Made by a program: the position numbers and the translations under genes. A model generated the notes under the pieces. It was not told where the DNA came from, did no database searches, and worked only from the letters and a program-made list of their open reading frames with translations. Source: an uncultured Alistipes sp. (lineage in GTDB: Bacteria > Bacteroidota > Bacteroidia > Bacteroidales > Rikenellaceae). From it: a DNA stretch of 64,000 nucleotides. The DNA lies in contig UQYM01000008.1 in NCBI GenBank assembly GCA_900545315.1, forward strand, positions 1 to 64,000, in the 5' to 3' direction. This document shows positions 1 to 9,906 of the stretch, one piece after another; the stretch's first letter is position 1, and every line of letters begins with the position of its first letter.

Positions 1-1272
1 CTCACCATAAATGCTGTTAATTGTCCGCTGATGAGTATTTCCAGGCGCAGCGTATGGGTTTCTACCATACTCCGGCTGCGTTGCCACTGGGGTCGGACGA
101 GGCCGCTGACGAGTCACATGTCCGGCAGCCCCGGCATTGATTCCCCGCAGCAACAGCCCGACAGCCGTTGCAAACACAGGATTATTCACCCGTTCATCGC
201 TCTCTTCAGTCAAAACAGCATCAGGCGTAGCAATGCGCACATCAAAGCCCGTATAGTTTTTGAACAGCAGATCCAGATCTTTCATCTGCGCCACTCCTCC
301 GGTCAAAACTATACCAGCCCCCAATTTATCCTGACAGCCCGAAATCTTGATCAGCTCAATCACCTTGTCGATGATATCCAACAGACGGGCCTCAATAATC
401 GTTGCCAAATTCAACAACGAGATATCCTTAAAGGCACGTGAATTCAACCCCGGGGTTCGGATCGTCATATCGGTCTTGATCTGATCGCGCATGGCACGAC
501 CATACTTCACCTTCAGATTCTCGACATGACGCTCAAGAATACCGTAGGAACGAATATCCCGATTGATCGTGTTACCACCCATCGAGATAACCCCCACATG
601 GCGGATGCTATTTTTGTAAAAGATGGTTACATCAGTCGTGCTTCCACCGATATCAACCACGGCCACCCCTTCGTTTCGTTCGTCTTCGGTAGTGACTGCC
701 TCCGCCGAGGCAACCGCATTCAAGAACAGCCCCGACTGGCGAATATCGACCTTTTGCAGTGCCCGTTTCATGCGGCTCACTGCGCTATTGTCCCCCAACA
801 CAAAATTGAATATCGCCTCTAATTTATTACCGAACGATCCGACCGGATTGGTGGTCTCTTCGCCGTCAACGATATAACATTGGGGAATAATCTGTATAAT
901 GGTTTCTCCATCGGGAGCCTGCACATTGTTCATGCTCTCGTGGAGTTTCTGCACATCCTCTTCCCGGATTTCGCCGTCACGACCGACGAAAACATAGTAA
1001 GGATATTTTACACAACGGGTATGCTGCCCGGAGATGCCGGCAAAAGCCTCCCGAATCGTAATCTGCTGACGCGATTCGATGGCAGCGATATTCTGTTTGA
1101 TACTTTTGGAAACCAGATCGACATTTTTGATGCCGCCACGGTCCATACCCTCCATGGGGGAGACTTCGCAATCCACGATACGGACCTTGCCGCCCTCAGC
1201 ACGGGTGCCGACCACTGTGGCCACCGTATTGGTACCCAAATCAATTGCAACTACGTAATCTCCGTTTTCCAC
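1..1272 (-). CDS. ftsA: Cell division protein FtsA (C-terminus cut by window edge)
   Basis: FtsA is the actin-like ATPase that tethers FtsZ to the membrane and recruits the divisome. The minus-strand frame is open from a GTG at 1272 to the left edge. It starts VENGDYVVAIDLGTNTVA, an ASKHA phosphate-1 loop. It continues with AVVDIGGSTTDVTIFY near residue 205 (phosphate 2) and GIVLTGGVAQM near residue 315 (adenosine loop), the expected order for FtsA. There is no in-frame ATG: a TAA lies a few codons upstream of the GTG, so the start is GTG (or a CTG two codons earlier). The visible tail is Pro/Gln/Arg-rich, the usual linker before the C-terminal membrane helix, which is outside the window. ftsQ lies upstream, as is standard in dcw clusters; ftsZ would be expected beyond the left edge. 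Confidence 0.95.
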   Translation of the reverse strand, partial: MENGDYVVAIDLGTNTVATVVGTRAEGGKVRIVDCEVSPMEGMDRGGIKNVDLVSKSIKQNIAAIESRQQITIREAFAGISGQHTRCVKYPYYVFVGRDGEIREEDVQKLHESMNNVQAPDGETIIQIIPQCYIVDGEETTNPVGSFGNKLEAIFNFVLGDNSAVSRMKRALQKVDIRQSGLFLNAVASAEAVTTEDERNEGVAVVDIGGSTTDVTIFYKNSIRHVGVISMGGNTINRDIRSYGILERHVENLKVKYGRAMRDQIKTDMTIRTPGLNSRAFKDISLLNLATIIEARLLDIIDKVIELIKISGCQDKLGAGIVLTGGVAQMKDLDLLFKNYTGFDVRIATPDAVLTEESDERVNNPVFATAVGLLLRGINAGAAGHVTRQRPRPTPVATQPEYGRNPYAAPGNTHQRTINSIYGE

Positions 1273-1417
1273 TTCCAGCGCTCTATTTTATGGTGAATCT
1301 CAATCTTCGTTCGGATTAACACCTTGCTTTCACAACACTTATGCCATTCGCTGCTTCCGTACGCCCAACGCAAAGATTTCTTGCTCTACTCGCTTGTTCC
1401 AAATCGCTTGCGTCGTG

Positions 1418-2260
1418 CTATTCCGAGCAGACAACCTGACCCCGGTATCGCAGATCGATGTAATGACAACTCTCCCATCCGGTGTAGTCCAGGCCATTGC
1501 GGTAAAAGCTCATCAACTTGGTGAGTTTACCCCGATAATCGTCGAGCGATCCCATGCAAACGATCTGATCTCCGAGACGCGGAACCAGCTCTACCTGAGG
1601 ATCGTATCGGCCTTCCTGTCCGCTGTCCCGGATGTTGATCTGCACCCAGAAAGCGTTCCAAAAGCCATCCTCCTCCACGAATTTTACAAAATTAATCAGA
1701 TTAGCTAAAAAGCTATAATTTTCTGACACTTTTTTTTCGCCTTGATCCTCACCTCCAGCCCACTTATCCAGGCTACCGACATAATCGGGTGCAAACGGCA
1801 AACGGACCATTCCGGTCACCACCGGCACATAGACCGTATAGTAACGTTGCGTAGGCAGAATATAGTTGTCATCGGTCACGTAGAAATCGTAACCGTTTAT
1901 GCTGTTGACCCGCAGAATAGGCTTACGCTGAGTCAGTTCGATATTCAGCATTCCATCCATGGTCGTATAGGCATGCACCTCTTTGACAAAGCCTCTTCGG
2001 CGGACAAAGGCCTCCACATCGAGCGTATTGATTCGGTCGATCGGTTCACGCAGGAACTGCTGTTGTTCGAGAGCAAACCAGTTTTTGACCATACCGGAGG
2101 TGATGAAGCCCCTTTCGGCACTGTCGAGTACCGTAACCCGCAATCCTCGGCAAAGGTTTTTCTCCCGTTCGATACGGCAATAACGGGACGCAGCGACGAA
2201 ATAGGCAATAATCGCCACCCAGGACACAATGCCTAACACAATCGAAGTACCCCGTTTCAT
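1418..2260 (-). CDS. ftsQ: Cell division protein FtsQ
   Basis: A bitopic divisome protein of 280 aa. One transmembrane helix at residues 8-24 follows a short basic N-terminus (MKRGT). A periplasmic POTRA-like part follows: residues 40-95 include VTVLDSAERGFIT and the segment LDVEAFVRRRGFVKEVHAY. The C-terminal beta region contains VNSINGYDFYVTDDNYILP, typical of FtsQ/DivIB in Bacteroidetes. Identity rests on topology, these motifs and the position directly before ftsA (145 bp gap). By family knowledge FtsQ links early and late division proteins and binds FtsB/FtsL. The 708-bp gap to murC upstream is unusual for this cluster. Confidence 0.9.
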   Translation of the reverse strand: MKRGTSIVLGIVSWVAIIAYFVAASRYCRIEREKNLCRGLRVTVLDSAERGFITSGMVKNWFALEQQQFLREPIDRINTLDVEAFVRRRGFVKEVHAYTTMDGMLNIELTQRKPILRVNSINGYDFYVTDDNYILPTQRYYTVYVPVVTGMVRLPFAPDYVGSLDKWAGGEDQGEKKVSENYSFLANLINFVKFVEEDGFWNAFWVQINIRDSGQEGRYDPQVELVPRLGDQIVCMGSLDDYRGKLTKLMSFYRNGLDYTGWESCHYIDLRYRGQVVCSE

Positions 2261-2968
2261 CCGTTACACTCTCCTATTATCGCTTACCAATTAATCTCCC
2301 TAAACAGACGTACATCTTCCAGTACCTATCCCTGCAAGCTTCACACACAATCTGCCCGCTTTCCTCAAAAAAACGCTCACTGGGCTCCGGGCCGTTGCCA
2401 TTCGCCCTACTGCTCAGCTTTATCTCTGAACCTCAGAACTATCCAGTTTCCGATTCAGAGATCGAACGACCGGGATGAGACAAACAGGCTTACTTTCCTT
2501 GACCTCCCCGATGCACACAGATTCATTCCCGATCCCAACCTTCCGACCACTACCCTTCTGGGCTCATCCGCCCATCATCTTCAACCGCAAGCTTAATCGA
2601 CTCAGAGGGGTAAGACACACAACGTCTGTAAAAATCTAAACTATCCTCACCGACTCCTGAAGCAAGCATCGAGATGCACTTCAAATTCATTTTTCAACTG
2701 TCGAAGCGCACTTTCGTCCGTAGATATAACGCGAATTGGCAGGTGCTTCCACTCAGCGCAAACAATGCTGCCACATGGTCTATACTCTCAATCCTCCACG
2801 GCCTCAACAGAGACACGTTCTGCGTCCATTTTTATCTCTGTGCCATCCGCCAAACAAATGTCTCTCCTTCACGGATTATATCGCAAGATACTTATTTTCA
2901 GCAATATTTACAAAGCAAATCACGCAATCCGGCTGTCAAATCCTTGTCACAAAGGTAATGTAAAAAAT
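2261..2968. other. 708-bp gap between murC and ftsQ
   Basis: No convincing gene on either strand. The open frames here are short, lack family features and mostly run into antisense murC. I see no clear promoter box, terminator or structured RNA. The sequence is C/T-rich on the plus strand. Such a long spacer inside a dcw cluster is out of the ordinary. Confidence 0.6.
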
Positions 2969-4330
2969 TTACTTGACCGCCAGCGCATCAGCTATCGGCT
3001 GACACAAACGGTCGATATCGCCCGCCCCGAATGTGATCAACGTATCGGGATTCTCCTGCTTGAGAACCTCGATCAAATCCGCTTTGGAGACCACTCGGGC
3101 CGGAACGGTAATCAACGGCAACATCATCTCGGAGCAAACCCCTTCGATAGGCTCCTCGCGGGCGGGATAGATCGGCAACAACAGCACCTCATCCGCCAAC
3201 GACAACACCCGTGCAAAATCCCGATAAAAATCCCGGGTACGGGTATAGAGATGGGGTTGAAACACTACGGTCAACCGTCGGCCGGGGAACATGTCCCGGA
3301 AAGAGGTGAGGGCAGCTTTCAGTTCGTTGGGATGATGCGCATAGTCATCCATGTAAATACGTTGCGGAGTATTGATGTAAAAGTCGAAACGTCGTTTCAC
3401 GCCACTGAACAAAGCCAAAGCCGCCTTGAGTTTCGGCTCGTCAAATCCGGCCACCCACATCAGTGCCACAGCCGCTACGGCATTCTCGACATTGACCCGA
3501 CCCGGCACCCCTAACGTACAGCCCTCAATCACACGGTCAGGACAAACCAGATCGAACGTATAGTGTCCGGAGCGACCAATCCGGATATTCTGTGCATAAA
3601 AGTCGCACGGGGTATCGTAGCTGTATCGATATACCTTGATCTCCCGGTTGCGTACTTCGACATCAACCCCGAGCTTAAGAATCAATGCTCCTCCAGGCTT
3701 GATTTGCGAGATAAACTCCGCAAACGCCTCTTTGACTGCCGCGTGAGTACCGTATATATCGAGGTGGTCGGCATCTGCAGCCGTCACCACCGCCACATCG
3801 GGCCACAACTGCAGGAAGGACCGGTCAAATTCATCGGCTTCAACCACCAGACGTGGTCCAGGTCCAAGAACCAAGTTCGAATCGAAGTTTTTGGAGATTC
3901 CGCCCAGGAAGGCACTTCCTCCCCCCCCGGCCTCATGGTTCAGCCATGCGGTCAGCGTGGTTGTGGTGGTTTTCCCGTGTGTACCGGCCACTGCCATCAC
4001 ATATTTATTGCGCGCAACTACCCCCAACATCCGGGAACGCTTCACGATCTCGAAACCCTTTTCACGGAACCAGATCCATTGGGGATGATCATGTGGAATA
4101 GCCGGCGTATAGACCACCAGCGTCGTTGCAGGATCACGAAACTCGGCAGGGATCGCCTCAACCCGTTCGTCGTAGTTGACCGCAGCCCCCTCCTGGACCA
4201 AATGACGGGTCAAATCACTCTCCGTACGATCGTAACCGGCCACCGGTTTGCCTTCATGCAGAAAATAGCGGGCCAAAGCACTCATTCCAATGCCGCCTAT
4301 GCCCAAAAAATATACCTTTTGAAACTCCAT
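2969..4330 (-). CDS. murC: UDP-N-acetylmuramate--L-alanine ligase
   Basis: Cytoplasmic Mur ligase adding L-alanine to UDP-MurNAc, the first peptide step of peptidoglycan synthesis. 453 aa, normal family length. N-terminal Rossmann motif VYFLGIGGIGMSALA (residues 6-20) binds the UDP substrate. The ATP P-loop is GTHGKTTTTT near residue 116. The central domain has VVEADEFDRSF and the HLDIYG segment. The C-terminal domain carries DDYAHHPNE, the characteristic MurC motif that separates it from MurD/E/F. It lies downstream of murG in the dcw order, with a 329-bp gap between them. Confidence 0.97.
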   Translation of the reverse strand: MEFQKVYFLGIGGIGMSALARYFLHEGKPVAGYDRTESDLTRHLVQEGAAVNYDERVEAIPAEFRDPATTLVVYTPAIPHDHPQWIWFREKGFEIVKRSRMLGVVARNKYVMAVAGTHGKTTTTTLTAWLNHEAGGGGSAFLGGISKNFDSNLVLGPGPRLVVEADEFDRSFLQLWPDVAVVTAADADHLDIYGTHAAVKEAFAEFISQIKPGGALILKLGVDVEVRNREIKVYRYSYDTPCDFYAQNIRIGRSGHYTFDLVCPDRVIEGCTLGVPGRVNVENAVAAVALMWVAGFDEPKLKAALALFSGVKRRFDFYINTPQRIYMDDYAHHPNELKAALTSFRDMFPGRRLTVVFQPHLYTRTRDFYRDFARVLSLADEVLLLPIYPAREEPIEGVCSEMMLPLITVPARVVSKADLIEVLKQENPDTLITFGAGDIDRLCQPIADALAVK

Positions 4331-4659
4331 AGCTTCACTATTTCATTTTGATTGCAAGCCACTTCTTGTAAGCGGCTGCCTCATCCATTCCTTACAGCTC
4401 CACACAGCAGCCTTCCAAAAATATAAACCAGACACGACACAGAGCCGAACTATGAATTTATACCAGGTTGTCTCACATCCCATCATGCTCAACTGCCGGC
4501 TTTAATGGTGGTGACCTTGTGCATTCCGGGTAATTCTTCGTAATAACAAGATTTTTCGCAACACGAGACCACTACACCGCACATGTGGATGACAGTTCCT
4601 CGACGTTTATATATACCTGCTCCTTTATGTAAGCTCCGTGCAAGGCCAATTCTGTGGAC
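4331..4659. other. 329-bp gap between murG and murC
   Basis: Nothing coding is recognisable. There is no TAnnTTTG box in the murC direction and no stem-loop with a T tract. It is simply a spacer where these genes are often close together or overlapping. Confidence 0.5.
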
Positions 4660-5787
4660 CTACCTCTTCTGCTCCTTAACTACAGCCAGCAGCTCATCGA
4701 CAATCCGATCGGCCGAATCGGCAATTCCAAGTGCTTTGATATTAGCCGCCATACGTTGCATACGTGCCGGATCGGCCAACAGCTGCTCAACCACAGGGAA
4801 GAGAGCCGTCACTGCCTCACTGTCAGGAACCAACAGCGCTGCATCCTTGCGCACCAACGCCATCGCATTTTTGGTTTGGTGATCCTCAGCCACATTGGGT
4901 GAAGGGACAAATATGGCCGGTTTGCCGACCAAACAGAGCTCCGAGACCGTACCGGCACCCGATCGGCCCACCACCACATCGGCAACCGCATAGGCCAAAT
5001 CCATCCGGTCAATAAAGGCGCCACGCCAAATCCCTTCCGAAGAGCGGTTTTGCATGAATTCGGTCATCTCACGTTCGTAGAACTTACCGGTCTGCCAAAT
5101 CACCTGCATTTTACCTTCCGAGGTGATTCGATCCACATTGGTCTTCATCATGTTGTTGAGCGTACGGGTTCCCAAACTACCCCCGACAACCAAAACGATC
5201 GGCTTATCGGCCTTCAAGCCGAAATAGGCCAACCCTTCGGCCTTCAAGACAGCCGGATCATGCTGCTCCAACAGACGACCGCGCAGCGGATTTCCGGTCA
5301 TCACGATCCGATCTTTGGGGAAGAATCGCTCCATTCCCTCATAGGCTACACAGATCCGTTTGGCTCGTGATGCGAGTATTTTGTTGGTCACTCCGGCATA
5401 GGAGTTCTGCTCCTGAATCAGGGTCGGGATGCCCATTCTCTGAGCACTCCACAACACCGGTGCGCTGGCATATCCTCCAAAGCCCACCACCACATCGGCC
5501 CCGAACTCCCGGATCACCCGGCGGGCTTTTCGCAGCGATTCGGCCACTTTGAACGGCACCTGCAGATTCCGGAGTGTCAACCGACGTTGTAGCCCTACGA
5601 CCGGCAGCCCTTCAATACGATACCCCAATGCCGGCACCTTCTCCATCTCCATCTTGCCCTCAGCGCCCACAAAGAGCAGTTCGACGCCATCGCCCAATCT
5701 GCGTTTCAGAGCCTCGGCCACTGCAACGGCCGGATAGATATGACCTCCGGTACCGCCACCGCTCAAGATTACCTTTAATTTATCCAT
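4660..5787 (-). CDS. murG: UDP-GlcNAc:lipid I GlcNAc transferase
   Basis: Membrane-associated GT28 glycosyltransferase that converts lipid I to lipid II. The glycine-rich lipid-substrate loop SGGGTGGHIYPAVAVAEAL lies at residues 9-27. The second loop is VVGFGGYASAP. The nucleotide-binding C-terminal half contains VVGGSLGTRTLN and GRSGAGTVSELCLVGKPAIF. The open frame extends 13 codons further upstream, but I chose the ATG at 5787 (MDKLKVILSGGG) because it places the first G loop at the standard distance from the N-terminus. 375 aa is normal. ftsW ends 76 bp upstream, so the two are probably co-transcribed. Confidence 0.96.
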   Translation of the reverse strand: MDKLKVILSGGGTGGHIYPAVAVAEALKRRLGDGVELLFVGAEGKMEMEKVPALGYRIEGLPVVGLQRRLTLRNLQVPFKVAESLRKARRVIREFGADVVVGFGGYASAPVLWSAQRMGIPTLIQEQNSYAGVTNKILASRAKRICVAYEGMERFFPKDRIVMTGNPLRGRLLEQHDPAVLKAEGLAYFGLKADKPIVLVVGGSLGTRTLNNMMKTNVDRITSEGKMQVIWQTGKFYEREMTEFMQNRSSEGIWRGAFIDRMDLAYAVADVVVGRSGAGTVSELCLVGKPAIFVPSPNVAEDHQTKNAMALVRKDAALLVPDSEAVTALFPVVEQLLADPARMQRMAANIKALGIADSADRIVDELLAVVKEQKR

Positions 5788-5863
5788 TGTTATTGATTTG
5801 ACTTTTCTTACATTTAGGAGCGCCACTGTGTTAAGCAGACCTTCTGCACGCCATCGGCCAGTT

Positions 5864-7168
5864 TTATTCCAACAGGGATTCGTTTTTCGGGTGGTCGAGT
5901 GACTGCTCCTTCATCTGTCGGCTCACCCCCAAGATGATTCCCAACGACATGCTGGTAAATACCACCGACGATCCGCCCAGACTGATCAACGGCAAGGTTT
6001 GCCCCGTCACCGGGAAGAAGCCCACCGACACCAACATATTGATCAGGGCCTGCAACGTTATCATCAGGCTCAGTCCCAGCACCAACAGGCTCGGCAACGC
6101 CGTTGCACAACGTTGGAAAATCACGATTCCCCGGAAAAAGATGCAAAGATAGAGAAACAGAATGACACACGAACCGATCAGCCCATACTCCTCGACAATA
6201 AAGGCGTAAGCAAAATCGGAATAGGCGTGTGGAAGGTTCGAGCGTTGGGTACTGTTCCCCGGTCCCTTGCCGACAATACCGCCGGAGGCGATAGCGATCT
6301 GGGCCTGCTCTTTCTGCAGGTTATCCTCTTCGCTTTGGATCTGGACCTGTTCGGTTCCCGACAGTGCGTCACCCAATCCCAAACGGTTGACCCAGGTATG
6401 CGAACGGCCGATATTGAACATATACATCACGGCGATAGCCGCCACGACACACACCACCACCAGACCGACCAGTCGAAACAGCTCCTTGAGGCGTACTCGG
6501 CCAATAAACAGCATGACGCAACAGGTGACAAAGGTGAGCGCTGCCGTTGAGAAGTTCGAAAAGAAGATTGCCCCGCACGCCACCACAACCGGTCCCAGCA
6601 AAGGGAAGGTCGTGTTGAGTAAAATCTCCATATTTTTATGGGGATCTTTGCGCCACCCGCCCAAAGTCAAGGCGGGAAGAATCGGGATCTTATCGATCAC
6701 CTTTTGCCGTTTGGCCAGTTGTTGGGCCAACACCCCCACCAGGGTCACGCGGACGAAATCTGAAGGTTGAAAGGTGATTCCCAAGATCGGAATTCGGAGC
6801 CAACGCGATGCGCTGTTCAGATTGACACCAATCACAAAGGTGAGCGCCAGGCAGATCAATGCGAACCAAAACAGCAATTTGTAAAAGGGTACTAATCGCT
6901 GGTAGTTGATCCGGTGAATACCCCACATGAACGTAAAGCCCAGCAGGATAAAGAAGAGCTGGTTGAAAAAGTAGTGAGCCGTGTTACCGCCCGCATTTTT
7001 ATAGGCCATCGAGGCGGTGGAAGAGTAAACCACCAGCAACGAAAAGATCGCCAACAGAATAATAATGGCCCACAGCGGTTTGTCACCACTGAAAAAGCGG
7101 GCAAAAAAGCCGGGAGATTCTACCTCGGCCTCCGCGCTTCCCGATTGGATGTTTTTCTGTTCGGCCAT
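5864..7168 (-). CDS. ftsW: Septal peptidoglycan glycosyltransferase FtsW (SEDS family)
   Basis: Polytopic SEDS protein that polymerises lipid II at the septum together with the class B PBP FtsI. 434 aa. About 28 hydrophilic N-terminal residues are followed by roughly ten hydrophobic segments by eye. SEDS landmarks: YSSTASMAY in the first loop, WLRIPILGITFQPSDFVR (the conserved FQPSE/D-type segment) near residue 130, IASGGIVGKGPGNS (GxxG motif) near 285, and HAYSDFAYAFIVEEYGLIG (the DFIFA-E-E-G region) near 308. The end has TGQTLPLISLGGSS. These distinguish FtsW/RodA. The dcw position favours FtsW over RodA. Confidence 0.95.
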   Translation of the reverse strand: MAEQKNIQSGSAEAEVESPGFFARFFSGDKPLWAIIILLAIFSLLVVYSSTASMAYKNAGGNTAHYFFNQLFFILLGFTFMWGIHRINYQRLVPFYKLLFWFALICLALTFVIGVNLNSASRWLRIPILGITFQPSDFVRVTLVGVLAQQLAKRQKVIDKIPILPALTLGGWRKDPHKNMEILLNTTFPLLGPVVVACGAIFFSNFSTAALTFVTCCVMLFIGRVRLKELFRLVGLVVVCVVAAIAVMYMFNIGRSHTWVNRLGLGDALSGTEQVQIQSEEDNLQKEQAQIAIASGGIVGKGPGNSTQRSNLPHAYSDFAYAFIVEEYGLIGSCVILFLYLCIFFRGIVIFQRCATALPSLLVLGLSLMITLQALINMLVSVGFFPVTGQTLPLISLGGSSVVFTSMSLGIILGVSRQMKEQSLDHPKNESLLE

Positions 7169-7283
7169 TCCGTTAGCTTTTATTGTTTTGATTTGTTTTT
7201 TTGAGGATGTATCCCTACACGTTTTTATTTATGCTTACTCTTTCTGCATCTTTTACGTCCACTCCGCATAGCTATGGAACGGA

Positions 7284-8642
7284 TCATTTACGAGGCTGTC
7301 CGGCCAGATGGCTTTTCACCCAGGCCTTGAACTTCTCTCCGCGGTCTTCGTAATTTTTGAAGAGGTCGAAACTTGCACAAGCCGGCGACAAGAGCACGGT
7401 GTCTCCGGGCGAAGCGCTGCGAACAGCTGCCTGCATCGCCTCTTCGAGCGAATGGGTATCGATAATCTCCGGAATGCGCCCTGCAAAATCGCGCAGCAGC
7501 TTGGCATTATCTACCCCCATGCAGACCAACGTTTTGACCCGACCCTCGACCAAAGGATAGAGCCGCGAATAGTCATTACCCTTGTCGGTACCGCCGGCAA
7601 TCCAAACGGTCGGACGGCGCATGCTGTCCAGGGCATACCAAACGGAATCGACATTGGTCGCCTTCGAGTCGTTGATATACTGTACGCCGTTGTATTCGCC
7701 ACAGGGCTCCAGGCGATGTTCTACCCCCTGGAAACTACGCAACGTCTGTTTGATGCTTTCAGCAGGCACTCCAGCCGAAAGAGCAGCTATCGAAGCAGCC
7801 ATGGCATTATACATATTGTGTACCCCCTTGATCTGCAACTCATCGACCCCGATGCTGAACTCCTGATCGTCCACCCGAACGTGAAGCTGATTATCCTTCA
7901 ATTCGGCCGCACACCCGGCAGCCCCTTTGGCCGTAAAGGGCAGCGTCTGCATGCAAAGGTTATGTTTTCCCAAGTTCTCCAACGTTATCGGATCATCGGC
8001 ACAGTAAACGAACCGTTCCGTTGCTCCCTGATTCTGCAAAATGCGGAACTTGCTATCCACATAGTTTTGCAACTTGTAGTCGTAACGATCCAGGTGGTCT
8101 GGGGTAATATTCATCAACACCCCGATATCGGCCTTGAAATCATACATACCGTCAAGCTGGAAGCTGCTCAACTCGACCACATACCAGTCGCAATATTCCG
8201 TTGCCACAGCCAGCGCAAGGCTCTGCCCGATATTACCGGTCAACCCGACGTTCATATCGGCCTGTCGCAACATTTCATAGGTGAGGGTCGTTGTGGTCGT
8301 CTTGCCATTGCTGCCGGTAATACAGATTGTTTTCGCTCCATCCAAATAGCGGCCTGCAAATTCGATCTCCGAGATGATCGGGATCCCCTTGGCGCGCAGT
8401 GCTTTGACAATCGGTGCCGTTTCGGGAATACCGGGGCTCTTGATCACCTCATCCGCAGCAAAGATCAACTCTTCGGAGTGGTGTCCCTCCTCATAGGAGA
8501 CGCGCCACTCTTCGAGCAGAGCCTTATATTTGGGAGCGATTGCTCCCCGATCCGACAAGAATACGTCAAATCCTTTGACCTGGGCCAATACGGCCGACCC
8601 ACAACCACTTTCGCCTCCTCCGAGAACTACAATACGCGACAT
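7284..8642 (-). CDS. murD: UDP-MurNAc-L-alanine--D-glutamate ligase
   Basis: Cytoplasmic Mur ligase adding D-glutamate. 452 aa. N-terminal Rossmann motif IVVLGGGESGCGSAVLA. ATP loop ITGSNGKTTTTTL near residue 110. MurD-type NITPDHLDRYD near 178, YINDSKATNVDS near 315, and VLLSPACASFDLFKNYEDRG near 420. That last segment is the D-Glu/C-terminal signature of MurD. It sits 2 bp after mraY (mraY stop 8645), so the two are translationally close in one operon; ftsW follows after 115 bp. Confidence 0.97.
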   Translation of the reverse strand: MSRIVVLGGGESGCGSAVLAQVKGFDVFLSDRGAIAPKYKALLEEWRVSYEEGHHSEELIFAADEVIKSPGIPETAPIVKALRAKGIPIISEIEFAGRYLDGAKTICITGSNGKTTTTTLTYEMLRQADMNVGLTGNIGQSLALAVATEYCDWYVVELSSFQLDGMYDFKADIGVLMNITPDHLDRYDYKLQNYVDSKFRILQNQGATERFVYCADDPITLENLGKHNLCMQTLPFTAKGAAGCAAELKDNQLHVRVDDQEFSIGVDELQIKGVHNMYNAMAASIAALSAGVPAESIKQTLRSFQGVEHRLEPCGEYNGVQYINDSKATNVDSVWYALDSMRRPTVWIAGGTDKGNDYSRLYPLVEGRVKTLVCMGVDNAKLLRDFAGRIPEIIDTHSLEEAMQAAVRSASPGDTVLLSPACASFDLFKNYEDRGEKFKAWVKSHLAGQPRK

Positions 8643-8644
8643 GA

Positions 8645-9892
8645 CTATCTAATTTTAAGCGTTGCAAGAGTAATGGCAGCCAACAGCAGCTGCACGATCC
8701 AGAAACGGACTACGATTTTCGATTCGAAGAAGCCCTTTTTCTGATAGTGGTGATGGATCGGTGCCATCAAAAAGACACGACGTCCCTCACCATATTTATG
8801 TTTGGTATATTTGAACCACCCCCGCTGAATAATCACCGAGACGGCCTCCACCAAAAAGATTCCACAAAGCAGCGGCAACAACAACTCTTTACGAATCGTC
8901 AGAGCAAAGACGGCGATAATACCGCCAATGGCCAGCGAGCCGGTATCACCCATAAACACCTGAGCCGGATAGCAGTTGTACCAAAGGAAGCCAAGCAGGG
9001 CACCGGCAAAGGCTGCGGCAAAGACCACCAATTCACCCGTAGAGGGGATATACATCAAGTTCAGGTAATCCGCATAGATCACGTTACCCGACAGCCATGC
9101 CAAAACACCTAAAATAACCACAATTGTTGCCGACACTCCTGCTGCCAAGCCATCCAAGCCGTCGGTCAGATTGGCTCCATTTGAGACAGCCGTGATCACA
9201 AAAATAGCCACCAACACGTAAAAAATCCAACCGAGAGTATCGCTAACCGGTCCATCTCCGGGAATCAGCCAATGGTAATCGAACTCATTGTTTTTGACAA
9301 AGGGGATTGTCGTTTTCGCGGTCTTTTCTGCAGGACCCATATAGACGGCTGCACGGGTACCGTTATCGTTCACATATTCGATCTGCGCATCGGGTGCCGT
9401 CCGAGCCACCTTCTGCTTGACCACGACCTGAGGACTAAACCACATCACCAGTCCGACAATGATACCAAGCCCCACCTGGCCGATAATCTTAAAACGGCCA
9501 TTCAGTCCCTCTTTATTTTTGCGAAAAACTTTGATGTAATCATCCAAAAAGCCGATCAATCCGAGCCACACGGTCGAGATGATCATCAGCAGCACATAGA
9601 TGTTGGTCAAATCTCCGAACAGCAGGATCGGAATCAGGATCGAAGCCAGAATAATGATACCACCCATGGTAGGGGTTCCACGTTTTTGGAGCTGACCTTC
9701 CAGCCCCAGGTTACGAATCTCCTCACCAATCTGGTGGCGTTGCAGCATCCGGATGATTCGTTTACCAAAGATCATCCCGATGATCAATGCGAGAATAATG
9801 CCCATCGCGGCCCGAAACGACAGCGACAGGAACATGCCCACGCCGGGAATATCGAAATGTAGCGACAGATACTTGACTAAATGGTACAACAT
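8645..9892 (-). CDS. mraY: Phospho-N-acetylmuramoyl-pentapeptide transferase
   Basis: Integral membrane enzyme attaching phospho-MurNAc-pentapeptide to undecaprenyl phosphate to form lipid I. 415 aa with about ten hydrophobic segments. Signature motifs: GTPTMGGIII near residue 73, the Asp pair LGFLDDYIKV near 115, NGANLTDGLDGLAAG near 235, and MGDTGSLAIGG near 320. The end carries APIHHHYQKKG, the MraY HHH motif. A periplasmic insert of about 60 residues (160-220) between helices makes it longer than the E. coli enzyme, as is common in Bacteroidetes. It lies 14 bp downstream of the PQQ-like gene. Confidence 0.97.
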   Translation of the reverse strand: MLYHLVKYLSLHFDIPGVGMFLSLSFRAAMGIILALIIGMIFGKRIIRMLQRHQIGEEIRNLGLEGQLQKRGTPTMGGIIILASILIPILLFGDLTNIYVLLMIISTVWLGLIGFLDDYIKVFRKNKEGLNGRFKIIGQVGLGIIVGLVMWFSPQVVVKQKVARTAPDAQIEYVNDNGTRAAVYMGPAEKTAKTTIPFVKNNEFDYHWLIPGDGPVSDTLGWIFYVLVAIFVITAVSNGANLTDGLDGLAAGVSATIVVILGVLAWLSGNVIYADYLNLMYIPSTGELVVFAAAFAGALLGFLWYNCYPAQVFMGDTGSLAIGGIIAVFALTIRKELLLPLLCGIFLVEAVSVIIQRGWFKYTKHKYGEGRRVFLMAPIHHHYQKKGFFESKIVVRFWIVQLLLAAITLATLKIR

Positions 9893-9906
9893 AATTCAAA
9901 AAAAAC

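Noticed and set aside
7308..8744. 478-codon plus-strand frame
   Set aside because: Antisense to murD, whose motifs are unmistakable; many long frames of this kind arise here because stop codons are rare on the strand opposite to GC-rich genes.
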